Notes: generated by a model not told the origin, from the sequence alone. DNA of 64,000 bases from Verrucomicrobium sp. (GCA_017849585.1 JAFIGT010000010.1:120276-184275), one strand, 5' to 3'; positions 7,143 to 16,216 are shown, counted from the stretch's first letter. Made by a program: numbers and translations.

Positions 7143-9893
7143 ATGAAGCAGCAGGAAAACAAGGATGAGGGATTTTCATTGGTGATGTCGCTGATTTTTA
7201 TCAGCCTCCTCTCCGTACTCGTCGTGGGCTTTCTGACCAGCATGCGGGTGGAAGTTTTTTCGTCCGATGCACACTTGCAGGCGACAAAGGCCAAGTATTT
7301 TGCGGATGCAGGCACTGACATGGCCATTGGACGGCTCAAGTATGCAACCGGAACCCCTTCTACGACAGTAGCAGGATTATTTTGGGTAACCCAGCCCGGC
7401 CGCATCTATACGACAACCTTAACGGGTACCACGGTAAATGGGATAACGACTTATAAGTTTCCGGCAGGATTCAATCCCGGCAATTTGACAGCAGTCGATT
7501 TGTTTTCTGGTGGGGATGGCAGTTATGCGGGCAGTGATGATTTGACGGCGAACCTTCAGGGAACCACGGGACTTTTGATGCCAACCTCCGCGACAGATAA
7601 GATACGGGTATCGTGGATCTATGTACGCAAGGATGGAACTTTGGAACTTGCTCCAAGTAGTAATGTACCTCCCTACAGTGTGACCAACCCAATCGTCGGA
7701 CGTTTCGCCTATTGGGTGGATGATGAAAGTGCCCGGCTCAACGTGAACTCAGTGGGGGTGCGTACCAGCGCTAATCTTTTAGCCAGTCCTTCGCAGATCA
7801 ATATGATGATTTTTGGTTCGCTGGCGCAGAGTGGTTCGTTGAGCAATCTGATAACTTTTCGAAATACCGTGCATGCGATTAATTCTCTCAATGATCTTCG
7901 TCAGGTACCTATATCGATGGGACCTTTGCTTGATAGCGAAGCCTTTACGCTATCGATCAATAATCAGGCGCCAGATCTCAATATGTTTGGCGAGCCGCGG
8001 ATCGTTTTGACCACGCAAGAGAGGCTGGCGGCGGGGGCTCCTTTCTTGGATATTCTCAATACACCCAATTCAGATCCCGGTGGGTTTGATTCATTGAATA
8101 CAACTAAGGTCAATACTGTCGTCAATAAGCTTATTGCGATGCTGAGTCGGGATGGCTGGCCTTACAGTAACACCAGTTTCGCGGGGAAATATACGAGTGG
8201 CGGGGCAATGGCTGATGTGGCTCAGATTGCGGTCAATATTATTGATTATGTTCGTTGCCGGGAGTCGACTCGCCAATTGGTGCATCCCATTCGTGGATCT
8301 GTAACGGGCAGTTTATTTTCGATCAATGGTAGCAGTGGTGATATTCTTGGGGTGACTCGTACTTTGAAGATTACCGAGCGGATGGTGGAGTTGACTGCTG
8401 ATCCGACTGATACACAGGCTGGACTTTTGAAGGTGACTTACGAATTGCATTTGCCGAAATATTCCAATGTTTATGGCCTATCTTTGAAAAATAACTATAC
8501 GGTTTCTCATTATATTGGGAGCTATCCTTACCCATATTTCGTACTGACAAAGGGTGGCTTGGAATCAAATACCAATAATACGAATATTTCCGGACAATAC
8601 TGTATAGACAATATTAATGCCACGGCCAGTTCGCTTGTAATGAACGCAGGTGATTACGTCACTGTGACGATGTCACCAAAACAGGTGTTTTTCAAAACGG
8701 ATTTAAATACACGTACAATAGGTCAGATCATTGGTGTGGGTGTATTTTCCTCCGGTGTTATCGATAGTTTGTCGGCTACGATTTCTTGTAGGGTTGATTA
8801 TTGTGGGCAATCTCCATCTGTGTATACCGTTAGTAATCCTCAGACCAAATCTTTGGCTTCTGACGATCCTTGGTGCAATCGTTCCGCAGCGGATTGGAAA
8901 TATCTCGATAAAACATTCGGTAGCTCCAATACAAATGCCACGACGCTTGGAAGCGCACCTCTCGCGACGGGGGCTCAACAGGATACAGATACAACTAACA
9001 GGACTACGGATCTTAGTGAGCGATTGCCTGCCATGGCGGGTACATCGACAACATTATCGAATAATACTTATGGAGTGGTGGAGAGTGTGGCGGAGTTGGG
9101 CTATATCAATAGTGGAATCCGCGCACTTACTGCCAGTATTCCTTACCGGACTTTAAGAATGCAGCCCAAGCGTGCGTCTGACCAAAGTCTATTGCCGGAT
9201 TGGGTGCTGATGGATATGTTTTCCGCGCCGAAGCTGAGATGGACGAGTTTTTCAGGTCCCAGCGCTCGATCAGCGACGGTGCCTGCGCAGTTGAGTTATT
9301 CCGAACAGGCGGTAACGGCCACGACTTCGCCATGGCTGGCGCGTTCGAGTGGCCAGGTGAATCTCAATGCCACGATCTTTCCGGCTTTCAAGAATTCGGG
9401 GAATAATACCATTACACGTTCGAAACCTCTGGAGGCTGTTTTCTTGGGGGGAAATACGGATATTCTTTTGACGACCGTAATATCGACAAACACATCTCCA
9501 GTGAATACGGGAGGACTTGCTACGGCGATCCGCAATCGCACTGTGACAAGCGGCTATCGTTTCACTTTTACTAGCGCGAATCCGCTATTAAGTCGGGGCG
9601 AAATTACTGAGCTAAGCGGAGTCACTGATGCCTCAGAAGAAAGTGAAATCCGCTTGCGAGGATCAATTGATCAATTGACGACACGCGGTAGCGTTTTTAG
9701 GGTTTATGCAATTGGTCAGGTGATAAGTCAGTCCGCTGCGTCGCCCTATCCAATTTCTGTATTGGGTGAGAAACGTACCATGTCATTGGTGGAACGGTCT
9801 GTAGCTATGGCGACTACTTCGATGCCTACTTCAAGTAATTCTGCTCCCACGACGACGGTCTCATTTAAGGTGATTTACAGTAGTAAGCCCTAA
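7143..9893 (+). CDS. Verru_Chthon cassette protein A-like large protein (GspK-like)
   Basis: A 916-residue protein starting with a prepilin-like segment (DEGFSLVMSLIFISLL, then VLVVGFLTS) that lacks the +5 Glu, as in the tip pseudopilin GspK and in PilX. Residues ~188-202 read RFAYWVDDESARLNVNS, close to the DE-x-x-(K/R)-(L/I)-N-(L/V)-N motif of GspK. A large Ser/Thr/Asn-rich beta-type region follows. Size, order and N-terminus fit Verru_Chthon cassette protein A. GGAGGAGAG (about 7124-7132) is the likely ribosome site. Its TAA overlaps the convergent LacI stop by four bases. It probably caps a pseudopilus-like assembly (inference). Confidence 0.82.
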   Translation: MKQQENKDEGFSLVMSLIFISLLSVLVVGFLTSMRVEVFSSDAHLQATKAKYFADAGTDMAIGRLKYATGTPSTTVAGLFWVTQPGRIYTTTLTGTTVNGITTYKFPAGFNPGNLTAVDLFSGGDGSYAGSDDLTANLQGTTGLLMPTSATDKIRVSWIYVRKDGTLELAPSSNVPPYSVTNPIVGRFAYWVDDESARLNVNSVGVRTSANLLASPSQINMMIFGSLAQSGSLSNLITFRNTVHAINSLNDLRQVPISMGPLLDSEAFTLSINNQAPDLNMFGEPRIVLTTQERLAAGAPFLDILNTPNSDPGGFDSLNTTKVNTVVNKLIAMLSRDGWPYSNTSFAGKYTSGGAMADVAQIAVNIIDYVRCRESTRQLVHPIRGSVTGSLFSINGSSGDILGVTRTLKITERMVELTADPTDTQAGLLKVTYELHLPKYSNVYGLSLKNNYTVSHYIGSYPYPYFVLTKGGLESNTNNTNISGQYCIDNINATASSLVMNAGDYVTVTMSPKQVFFKTDLNTRTIGQIIGVGVFSSGVIDSLSATISCRVDYCGQSPSVYTVSNPQTKSLASDDPWCNRSAADWKYLDKTFGSSNTNATTLGSAPLATGAQQDTDTTNRTTDLSERLPAMAGTSTTLSNNTYGVVESVAELGYINSGIRALTASIPYRTLRMQPKRASDQSLLPDWVLMDMFSAPKLRWTSFSGPSARSATVPAQLSYSEQAVTATTSPWLARSSGQVNLNATIFPAFKNSGNNTITRSKPLEAVFLGGNTDILLTTVISTNTSPVNTGGLATAIRNRTVTSGYRFTFTSANPLLSRGEITELSGVTDASEESEIRLRGSIDQLTTRGSVFRVYAIGQVISQSAASPYPISVLGEKRTMSLVERSVAMATTSMPTSSNSAPTTTVSFKVIYSSKP

Positions 9894-10930
9894 CTCTTGG
9901 GCCGGAGGCGGCGTGTGCTGTTGCCTTGGTGCCAGTGGGGGGTGGTCATAATTTCTCGTGGGATGGCGGGGAAACCGGTTTCGCCGCGCAGGAGCATGTG
10001 GTGTAGTTGTTCGACGGCGGCCTGACCGGTGCTGTCGAGGTGCTGGGAGATGCCGGAGAGGTGTTGCATTGCGGGGTAGTTACGGCTGAGGGAGGCAATG
10101 CCGATGTCGCGGGGAATTTTCCAGCCTTTTTTCGTAAGGAAATCATAGACCTGAAAGTCGTTGGTGATGATGCCTTCGGGTTTGTGTTCGATGACCCAGG
10201 CTTCGAGATTTTCGGGTGTGAGCACTTCTGGCAGGTGGGGGGGGACGGTGACGAAGGTGGGGTCGATGATGGATTCCTTGCACAACGAGCCGAGCCATTC
10301 GAAGCGGGTGCGCCGTTCGTTGGAGATGGCATTGACCAGGCCGACGCGGCGGTATCCAAAGGATTTGAGTTTGGCGCAGACGAGGCTCATGGCGGCAAAG
10401 GTGTCGGAGCCGGTGCGGTGAGAGGGGATTTGGTCCAGGGGGGTGCCGATGGAGACGATGGCGTAGCGGTCCCACTGGAGTTTCAGGGGGAGCGGCTGGG
10501 TGTGCAGCGGCAGGATGAGGAGGCCGCGGACGCCGCGCCCGGTCAGGAATCGATCTGGGTGGGGATTGGGATGGAGTTCGCGCTGGATGTTGATGATGTC
10601 GAGGTTGTAGCCGAGGCGATTGCAGCTGTCGCGCATGCCGCCAAAAAGGGTATCGATCCAACCGCTCTTATCCGGCAGCCAGCGGTCGTCGAGAAGCGCG
10701 GCAATATTGGCGAAGGTCTGGCGCTTGTGGTCGCGGTCGCGGCGTGCCACGAGGGCGGCGAGCATGGGGTCGGGAACGTAGTGGAGTTTTTTTGCCGCTT
10801 GTTGTACCCGCGTCCGGGTGGCGGCGGAAATACGCGGGTCGCCTCGCAAGGCCATGGAGGCCGTGGCGGCGGAAACTCCCACGGAGCGCCCCACGTCGGC
10901 GAGGGTGGGAGACGAAAAAGGCCGTGCCAT
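9890..10930 (-). CDS. LacI-family transcriptional regulator
   Basis: About 346 residues from the ATG at 10930, which gives the typical short segment before the helix-turn-helix (PTLADVGRSVGVSAATASMA). The hinge is followed by HYVPDPMLAALVARR and a sugar-binding-type effector domain. It is a close paralogue of the regulator at 20873-21904: both share the DPRIS, LHY-x-PDPML and ANIAA-DDRW blocks. It is divergent from the GH10 gene and convergent with the prepilin cassette, whose stop codon it overlaps by four bases. It most likely represses the downstream xylanase and hydrolase genes in response to a sugar. An in-frame upstream extension to 11020 is less likely. Confidence 0.9.
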   Translation of the reverse strand: MARPFSSPTLADVGRSVGVSAATASMALRGDPRISAATRTRVQQAAKKLHYVPDPMLAALVARRDRDHKRQTFANIAALLDDRWLPDKSGWIDTLFGGMRDSCNRLGYNLDIINIQRELHPNPHPDRFLTGRGVRGLLILPLHTQPLPLKLQWDRYAIVSIGTPLDQIPSHRTGSDTFAAMSLVCAKLKSFGYRRVGLVNAISNERRTRFEWLGSLCKESIIDPTFVTVPPHLPEVLTPENLEAWVIEHKPEGIITNDFQVYDFLTKKGWKIPRDIGIASLSRNYPAMQHLSGISQHLDSTGQAAVEQLHHMLLRGETGFPAIPREIMTTPHWHQGNSTRRLRPKS

Positions 10931-10990
10931 GGGGGCATTGAATGCGGTTGGTTGGGTTACTTCAAGACAAAGTGTGAGTTTATTTATTTT

Positions 10991-11006
10991 ATAGATTAAA
11001 TGGTTC
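10991..11006. promoter_or_regulatory. 16-base motif shared by two hydrolase upstream regions
   Basis: ATAGATTAAATGGTTC occurs here, upstream of the GH10 gene, and again at 15469-15484, upstream of the next secreted gene. Both copies are in spacers of the hydrolase region and on the same strand, so the motif may be a shared regulator site or promoter element. It is not a palindrome. Confidence 0.35.
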
Positions 11007-11077
11007 TCCCGTTGTCTCAATGTGGAGTTCGGGCAGTGTAGAAGGTGGAAGGTAAACCCTCATTTCCACTCATTTTT

Positions 11078-12466
11078 ATGTCATCCACAGCCGTCTCTTC
11101 CCGTTTTCTTTTGGAGCATTTTAATCGCCGCGATCTCGCAGTGGAGGAGCGCATTGCCGAGGGCATTGAAAAGAATCGCAAGGGGACGGGGCATTTGCGG
11201 TTTGTCGATGGTGAGGGGCGTCCTCTTTCGGGTGTGAAGGTGAGTGGTCGGTTGAAGCGGCACGAGTTTCTTTTCGGGGCCAATGCTTTCATGCTGGATG
11301 GGTATGATTCGGGGGAAAAGAATGCCCGGTTCGAGGAAGCCTTTGCTGGGGTGTTCAACAGTGCGGTGGTGCCCTTTTTCTGGGCCGATTTGGAACCGCG
11401 GCCGGGGGAATATCGTTTCGAACGCAATAGTCCGAAGGTCTATCGCCGTCCGCCGCCCGATGTGGTGTTGGATTTTTGCCGGAGGCATCATTTGACGCCG
11501 AAAGGGCATTGTCTCGTGTGGCATCAGATTTTTCCCAAGTGGTTGCCAGAAAATCCGGTGGATGTAGCGCCGTTGATTCGCAGGCGCCTGCAGGTAATTG
11601 GCGAGCGCTATGGTAAATTAATTCCCTACTGGGATGTGGTGAATGAGCCGATGGAAAAATACATGTTCACCGAGGTGAAGATGTTGCCCTCGGATTACGT
11701 CTATCAGGCGTTCCAAGCGGCTGCGCAGTATTTTCCGACATCGGCGCATTTGACGCTTAATGAGGCGACGGCTTATTCGTGGCGTGAATTTTTTGAGGAG
11801 ACTACGGGATTGGATTTGTTGGTGAAAAATCTGATCTTGCGCAAGGCGCGACTCGATCTTCTCGGTTTGCAGTATCATCTGTTTTTCTATGAGAACGGTG
11901 GACTGTCGACGCGGGTGCAGATGATGGCGGACGCGCGCGATACTTACCTCGATCCCAAGCGGCTCTTTAAAGTGCTCGATCAACATGCGAGCTGTGGCGT
12001 GCCGATACATATCTCGGAAGTGACTTTGCCCTGCTATAAGGATCTGGTGGAGGGGCAGATGTTCCAGTCGGAGTTGTTGCGTGAATTGTATCGTCTCTGG
12101 TTTAGTCATTCCTCGGTGGAGGCCATTTACTGGTGGAACATGGCTGACGGGGCGGCTTACGGCAAAGAGGGAGAGTTGTACGGCGGCCTGTTGAATGCGG
12201 ATTTGAGCGAGAAGCCCGCATATTGTGCATTGCGGCAACTCGTGCGCGAGGAGTGGGTCAGTTCATTCGAAGGACATTCGGATGAGGTATTCGATTTCCG
12301 TGGCTACTACGGCACTTACGAGCTCACGGTCGAGCATGCAGGCTTCAAGAAACACTGTGAGATTCAGTTGAGCAAACAGCACGAAGCAGATTTTGTGATT
12401 GCGCTCGAATCGCAGCCAGTGGCGGCGAAGGCGTCGCGCCGGACGGCCAATGTGGCGTTGACCTGA
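11078..12466 (+). CDS. GH10 endo-1,4-beta-xylanase, probably intracellular
   Basis: A ~462-residue protein with the GH10 barrel: a substrate-binding block KGHCLVWHQIFPKWL, acid/base YWDVVNEP (Glu ~190) and nucleophile region HISEVTLP (Glu ~314, where most GH10 enzymes have ITELD). An N-terminal segment (residues ~30-75, VDGEGRPLSGVKVSGRLKRHEF) looks like the small beta domain seen before some GH10 barrels. There is no signal peptide, so it should act on imported xylo-oligosaccharides in the cytoplasm. The ATG at 11078 is preferred to the GTG at 11045. A divergent LacI gene and downstream hydrolases suggest a regulated xylan or mixed plant-glycan locus. Confidence 0.9.
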   Translation: MSSTAVSSRFLLEHFNRRDLAVEERIAEGIEKNRKGTGHLRFVDGEGRPLSGVKVSGRLKRHEFLFGANAFMLDGYDSGEKNARFEEAFAGVFNSAVVPFFWADLEPRPGEYRFERNSPKVYRRPPPDVVLDFCRRHHLTPKGHCLVWHQIFPKWLPENPVDVAPLIRRRLQVIGERYGKLIPYWDVVNEPMEKYMFTEVKMLPSDYVYQAFQAAAQYFPTSAHLTLNEATAYSWREFFEETTGLDLLVKNLILRKARLDLLGLQYHLFFYENGGLSTRVQMMADARDTYLDPKRLFKVLDQHASCGVPIHISEVTLPCYKDLVEGQMFQSELLRELYRLWFSHSSVEAIYWWNMADGAAYGKEGELYGGLLNADLSEKPAYCALRQLVREEWVSSFEGHSDEVFDFRGYYGTYELTVEHAGFKKHCEIQLSKQHEADFVIALESQPVAAKASRRTANVALT

Positions 12467-12535
12467 GGCTGGACGGAGCCAGGGCTTGACGACGACTTTG
12501 GCTGAGTTCAGCCTAAACGCATTCTTGTCGTTTTT

Positions 12536-15445
12536 ATGAGCTATACCAATCCTCTATCGCGTGTGTTTTCTGTTCAGTTTGTCTCCATTGCCATTATCGG
12601 ATTTTTGTTCGGATTGCAGATTCAAGCCGCGGATATTTATCTCGATCTTTCCAAGGAGGCGAACCGTGCTTTTGTGGATGAGATAGCCGGGGACGGTCAA
12701 GGCGGCTGGAGTGATCAGGGTGCGGAAAATTCGTTGCGTGGAATGAAGCCTGGCCCGAAGACGTTTGAGAATTTTCATTTCACCATTCTCGATGGAAGCA
12801 AGAATGCAGGGCGCGAGATATTGGTCTTCACGAGTGCGCATGGGGTGACGAATTTGAGCGAAGTGGAAATCCCGGTAGAGGCGGATGCTCCGGCCAATGG
12901 CGGGGCGCTTTATTTGCTCCACACCACTTGCTGGGCCTCGTCAAAGGAATCACAGAAAGTCGGCGTTGTATCGGTGAGGTTCGCCTCGGGCAAGACGTTG
13001 GAATTCCCGGTGGCCACCAAGCGGGAGGTGGCGGATTGGTGGAATGCGGCGGATTTTGAAAATGGGTTCGTGGGTTATCGGGAGGAGAATAAGTCGTCGT
13101 TGGTGGGAGTTTATATTTCCCGCTTTCCGATTCCGGCCGGTTTGGGAAAGCCGGTGGCGGTAACACTCAAGACGGAACGGGGGCCGATCTGGATCGTTCT
13201 GGCAGCCACGCTTTCGGACAAGGATCAACCGCTGCCGAAACGGGAAGCATGGAAATCGGTCGCGGATGCAAATTGGAAGCCGATCAACCAATCAGATCTC
13301 GAAGTAAAGGCGGGCACGGCTCTGGATCTGAGTATTTTGTTTGGTTCACCAGCCGAGGCGGGTCGAGATGGGTTTGCGGAAATCAATAAAAAGGGTGAGC
13401 TGGTTTTTGCAAACAAGGCGGATCAGCCGGTGCGCTTTTTTTGTCTTTCCACGGTCATGGGAAGTTATCCGATCCAGGCTCCGGATGAGATTGAGCGTTT
13501 CGCCCAGCAGGCGTCGCGTGCCGGATACAATCTCTGCCGCCCGCACTTTCTGGATCTCTTTCTGATGAAGGACAGCGCGAAGGATCTCGACTTCAATCCA
13601 AAGCAGCTTGATCGCTGGGATCGACTTTCCGCGGCGTTGAAGAAGCAGGGGGTTTATCTCTACATCGATGCCAGCACCTCGTGGGCGGCCTACTACGCCA
13701 TGGCCAATCCCTGGGGCAAGGAAAGCCACGCCAAGCTGCTCAAGAGTCGTCTCTACTACGACGAAGCGGCGCGCGCCCACTGGAAGGCCGGAGTGAAGAA
13801 ATTCTTCGAGCACGTCAATCCCTACACCGGTTTAGCCCTCAAGGATGAGCCGCAGGTCGCTGTAGTGCAGCTCCGTAATGAAGCGGGGCTTAACTTCCTG
13901 ATGAATCTTCCCAATAGTTTTGATCCGGGGATGGTGGCCCCATTCCGCAAGTGGCTCGCGAAGCGTTACGGCACGACGGAAAAAATGGCGGCGTCGTGGA
14001 CGACATGGGAAAACGGCAAGACTGTGTGTGCGTTGACCAAGGGGCAGACGCTGGAAACGGTGGCGCTGCCGCCGGTGAACGGACGTGGCCCGGATACGCG
14101 CGATCTGCAGCAGTTTTTCGTGGAGATCGAGCGTGAGACCTATCATTGGCTGGCGCAGACGATTCGCGAGATCGGCGTGAAAGTTCCGGTCTTTGATTAC
14201 AATGTCGGCACATCGGTGCAAACTTCACTGTCACGCGATGCGATGTCTCTGGTGGATAATCACTCCTATCACGATCATCCCACGAGTTATATCGAACCCG
14301 GTTCGAGTGAGGGCGGCGGCAATGCCATCTCGACAGGGCTCGGCTTCTACCAGATTTTGGCGGGGACGCGGCAGTGGGGGCGGCCTTATCTCTGTTCTGA
14401 ATGGGGCTATTGTTTTTGGAACAGCTACCGACATCAGACTGGATTAACAGTGCCGGTCTACGCGGCGCTGCAAGGCTGGCAGATGCAAGCGCATTTCTCC
14501 GATCCGGTGCTGCTCTCGACGGTGCGACCCATTAAGACGTTCTGCATCTATAATGATCCGGCGCTCAAGGCGGCGGAATACATGTCGGCATTCTTTTACC
14601 GCCGAGGTGACGTCCAGACCTCGCCGCATCGCGTGGAGGTTTTTATTGATCCGAAAACTTTGCCAACGACCTTTGCCTTGCAGGATTCATTGCCGTACTC
14701 GGTGACGCAATTGTCATTGATCACCGGTCTCGGGGTGCGTATTGCAGACTGGCCGGGTGCTGCGCCGCGGGGCGATTATCGGGCCGATTGGCGTGTTGTG
14801 CCGGAAGGCGGCGAGGCGATTACCGTGCGTGAGGGCGTGCAAGAGGTGAAGGGGGGCGGTCCCGGAACAGGCGGGAAAAGTCTGGTGGCCAAATTGAAAA
14901 GCCTCGGCGTGCTGAGCGCCGATAACCGCACCGATGTGGAGAAGGGCTTCTACGAAAGCGATACGCAGCAAGTTACACTCGATCAGGAAGCAAAACAGAT
15001 CCGTGTGGTGACGCCCCGGAGCGAAGGCGCGAATTTGCTGGAGGGAAATTCCTCCGTGCAACTGGGTGCGCTTTCCGCGCACAATCTGGGCCAGGCAGAA
15101 GCGACCGTCTTTATTGGCTCGCTGAACGCGCACCCAGTTAAAGAAAGCAACCGTTTGCTGCTCATTGTGGCCGCCGATGCGTTGAACAGCGGCATGGTGT
15201 TCGATGATCACTACCGTCACAAGCTTTTACAATTGGGGGCCCAGCCCGTTCTGGCACGAGTGGCCTGCGTGGAATTTCGCCTGCAGCATCGGAACCCGTC
15301 TCGGTTGAAGTGTTGGGCCTTGAACGCCAACGGCGAGCGTCGTGAAGAGATTCCGCTCCAACCAGACAAGGATACGGTTACAATCCGGATCGATACGAGC
15401 AAGCTGAAGCACGGGCCTACACCTTACTTTGAATTGGCGGAGTAA
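12536..15445 (+). CDS. Large secreted glycoside hydrolase, GH5/GH42-like barrel
   Basis: A 969-residue protein with an N-terminal signal peptide (hydrophobic core VSIAIIGFLFGL, cleavage near QAA at ~31). Residues ~30-250 are a beta-type ancillary domain. A TIM barrel follows: RPHFLDLFL and LYIDASTSW are early strands, QLRNEAG carries the probable acid/base (Glu ~449) and LCSEWGY the probable nucleophile (Glu ~622). A C-terminal region of ~300 residues resembles the beta domains of GH42/GH5-type enzymes. It likely attacks a plant polysaccharide outside the cytoplasm, but neither family nor substrate is certain. It follows the GH10 gene by ~70 bases. Confidence 0.8.
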   Translation: MSYTNPLSRVFSVQFVSIAIIGFLFGLQIQAADIYLDLSKEANRAFVDEIAGDGQGGWSDQGAENSLRGMKPGPKTFENFHFTILDGSKNAGREILVFTSAHGVTNLSEVEIPVEADAPANGGALYLLHTTCWASSKESQKVGVVSVRFASGKTLEFPVATKREVADWWNAADFENGFVGYREENKSSLVGVYISRFPIPAGLGKPVAVTLKTERGPIWIVLAATLSDKDQPLPKREAWKSVADANWKPINQSDLEVKAGTALDLSILFGSPAEAGRDGFAEINKKGELVFANKADQPVRFFCLSTVMGSYPIQAPDEIERFAQQASRAGYNLCRPHFLDLFLMKDSAKDLDFNPKQLDRWDRLSAALKKQGVYLYIDASTSWAAYYAMANPWGKESHAKLLKSRLYYDEAARAHWKAGVKKFFEHVNPYTGLALKDEPQVAVVQLRNEAGLNFLMNLPNSFDPGMVAPFRKWLAKRYGTTEKMAASWTTWENGKTVCALTKGQTLETVALPPVNGRGPDTRDLQQFFVEIERETYHWLAQTIREIGVKVPVFDYNVGTSVQTSLSRDAMSLVDNHSYHDHPTSYIEPGSSEGGGNAISTGLGFYQILAGTRQWGRPYLCSEWGYCFWNSYRHQTGLTVPVYAALQGWQMQAHFSDPVLLSTVRPIKTFCIYNDPALKAAEYMSAFFYRRGDVQTSPHRVEVFIDPKTLPTTFALQDSLPYSVTQLSLITGLGVRIADWPGAAPRGDYRADWRVVPEGGEAITVREGVQEVKGGGPGTGGKSLVAKLKSLGVLSADNRTDVEKGFYESDTQQVTLDQEAKQIRVVTPRSEGANLLEGNSSVQLGALSAHNLGQAEATVFIGSLNAHPVKESNRLLLIVAADALNSGMVFDDHYRHKLLQLGAQPVLARVACVEFRLQHRNPSRLKCWALNANGERREEIPLQPDKDTVTIRIDTSKLKHGPTPYFELAE

Positions 15446-15452
15446 TCGGATG

Positions 15453-15490
15453 AGGCGGGAGCTATTTGATAGATTAAATGGTTCCCGCCT
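15453..15490. terminator. Hairpin after the large hydrolase, loop holds shared motif
   Basis: AGGCGGGA (15453-15460) pairs with TCCCGCCT (15483-15490) eight bases after the stop codon. The loop contains the second copy of ATAGATTAAATGGTTC (15469-15484), which slightly overlaps the 3' arm. No U-run follows. It may be a terminator, a regulatory hairpin or a chance pairing. Confidence 0.4.
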
Positions 15491-15583
15491 TGAGACCGAT
15501 TCCAGTGACGTTACCATGACTATGTAAACCTATCCTCGGTGCCCTCGGGGCAGATTGGTTCACTCCATAACAGAGCTTAATTT

Positions 15584-16216
15584 ATGATCCTCAATCACCG
15601 CTCCCTGATTCCTGTATTGTCTCTCCTTCTCTCGGCTGTTTCGCTGGAGGCGGCGCCTCCGGAAACATTGGCCCGCATCGATATCAGTGGCGGCGGCAAG
15701 GATCAGGTCGATCTGGAATTGGTAAGCGTTTCCGGAGAGGGTAAGGCCACGTATGCCGATTGGATGTCGGCAGATCAGCAGAAGAAAAATATAGTTGGAA
15801 ATTTTCCTGCCGCACGAGAATGGCAGGAAGCATCCATTACGATCAAGCCGGCAAAGAGCGGTACGATTTCCTTCAGCTTGATGGGACCTTACATTGTTGA
15901 GGAAGCTGCCACGAAAAAAGTCCGCTGCATCCAGATGGATTTCGACGATGTGCAGGGTGATTCCGCAGTCATCAAAAACGGCAATTTTGAGAAGAAGGAT
16001 AACGAAGGTCGACCGGCATATTGGTATGTGGTGGATGTGCCAAAGAGTAATCCACCCATCACGGACGCCAATCGCGCGCAGGTTCTGCGGGACGGGGCCA
16101 AAGAGGGCGAGTATTTTATGCGTTCGTGGCATAATTCCCGGATCGGCCAGAGTCTTTTTGTCGAAGCCGGTACACCGCTGACGATCAAGTTTTTCTATCG
16201 TTTGCCTCCACAATAA
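15584..16216 (+). CDS. Small secreted protein, possible carbohydrate-binding role
   Basis: A 210-residue protein with a signal peptide (LIPVLSLLLSAVSLEAA, cleavage near residue 25). The mature part reads like a single beta-sandwich: alternating strands, a block EWQEASITIKPAKSGTISFS and a later NGNFEKKDNEGRPAYWYV that resembles the CBM4/9-type N-G-(D/N)-F-E motif also present in the next gene (NPGFEIRDGDF). No catalytic motif is visible. It lies between two secreted glycosidases and may help bind polysaccharide, but this is inferred from context. I do not recognise a defined family. Confidence 0.7.
   Translation: MILNHRSLIPVLSLLLSAVSLEAAPPETLARIDISGGGKDQVDLELVSVSGEGKATYADWMSADQQKKNIVGNFPAAREWQEASITIKPAKSGTISFSLMGPYIVEEAATKKVRCIQMDFDDVQGDSAVIKNGNFEKKDNEGRPAYWYVVDVPKSNPPITDANRAQVLRDGAKEGEYFMRSWHNSRIGQSLFVEAGTPLTIKFFYRLPPQ

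Noticed and set aside
5071..9893. Complete type II secretion or type IV pilus locus
   Set aside because: No ATPase, polytopic assembly protein, secretin or prepilin peptidase is encoded in the window. Only the four prepilin-like proteins are present.
10007..10999. Antisense frame opposite the second LacI gene
   Set aside because: Gly/Val/Asp-rich composition with no motif; the minus strand has a full LacI protein.
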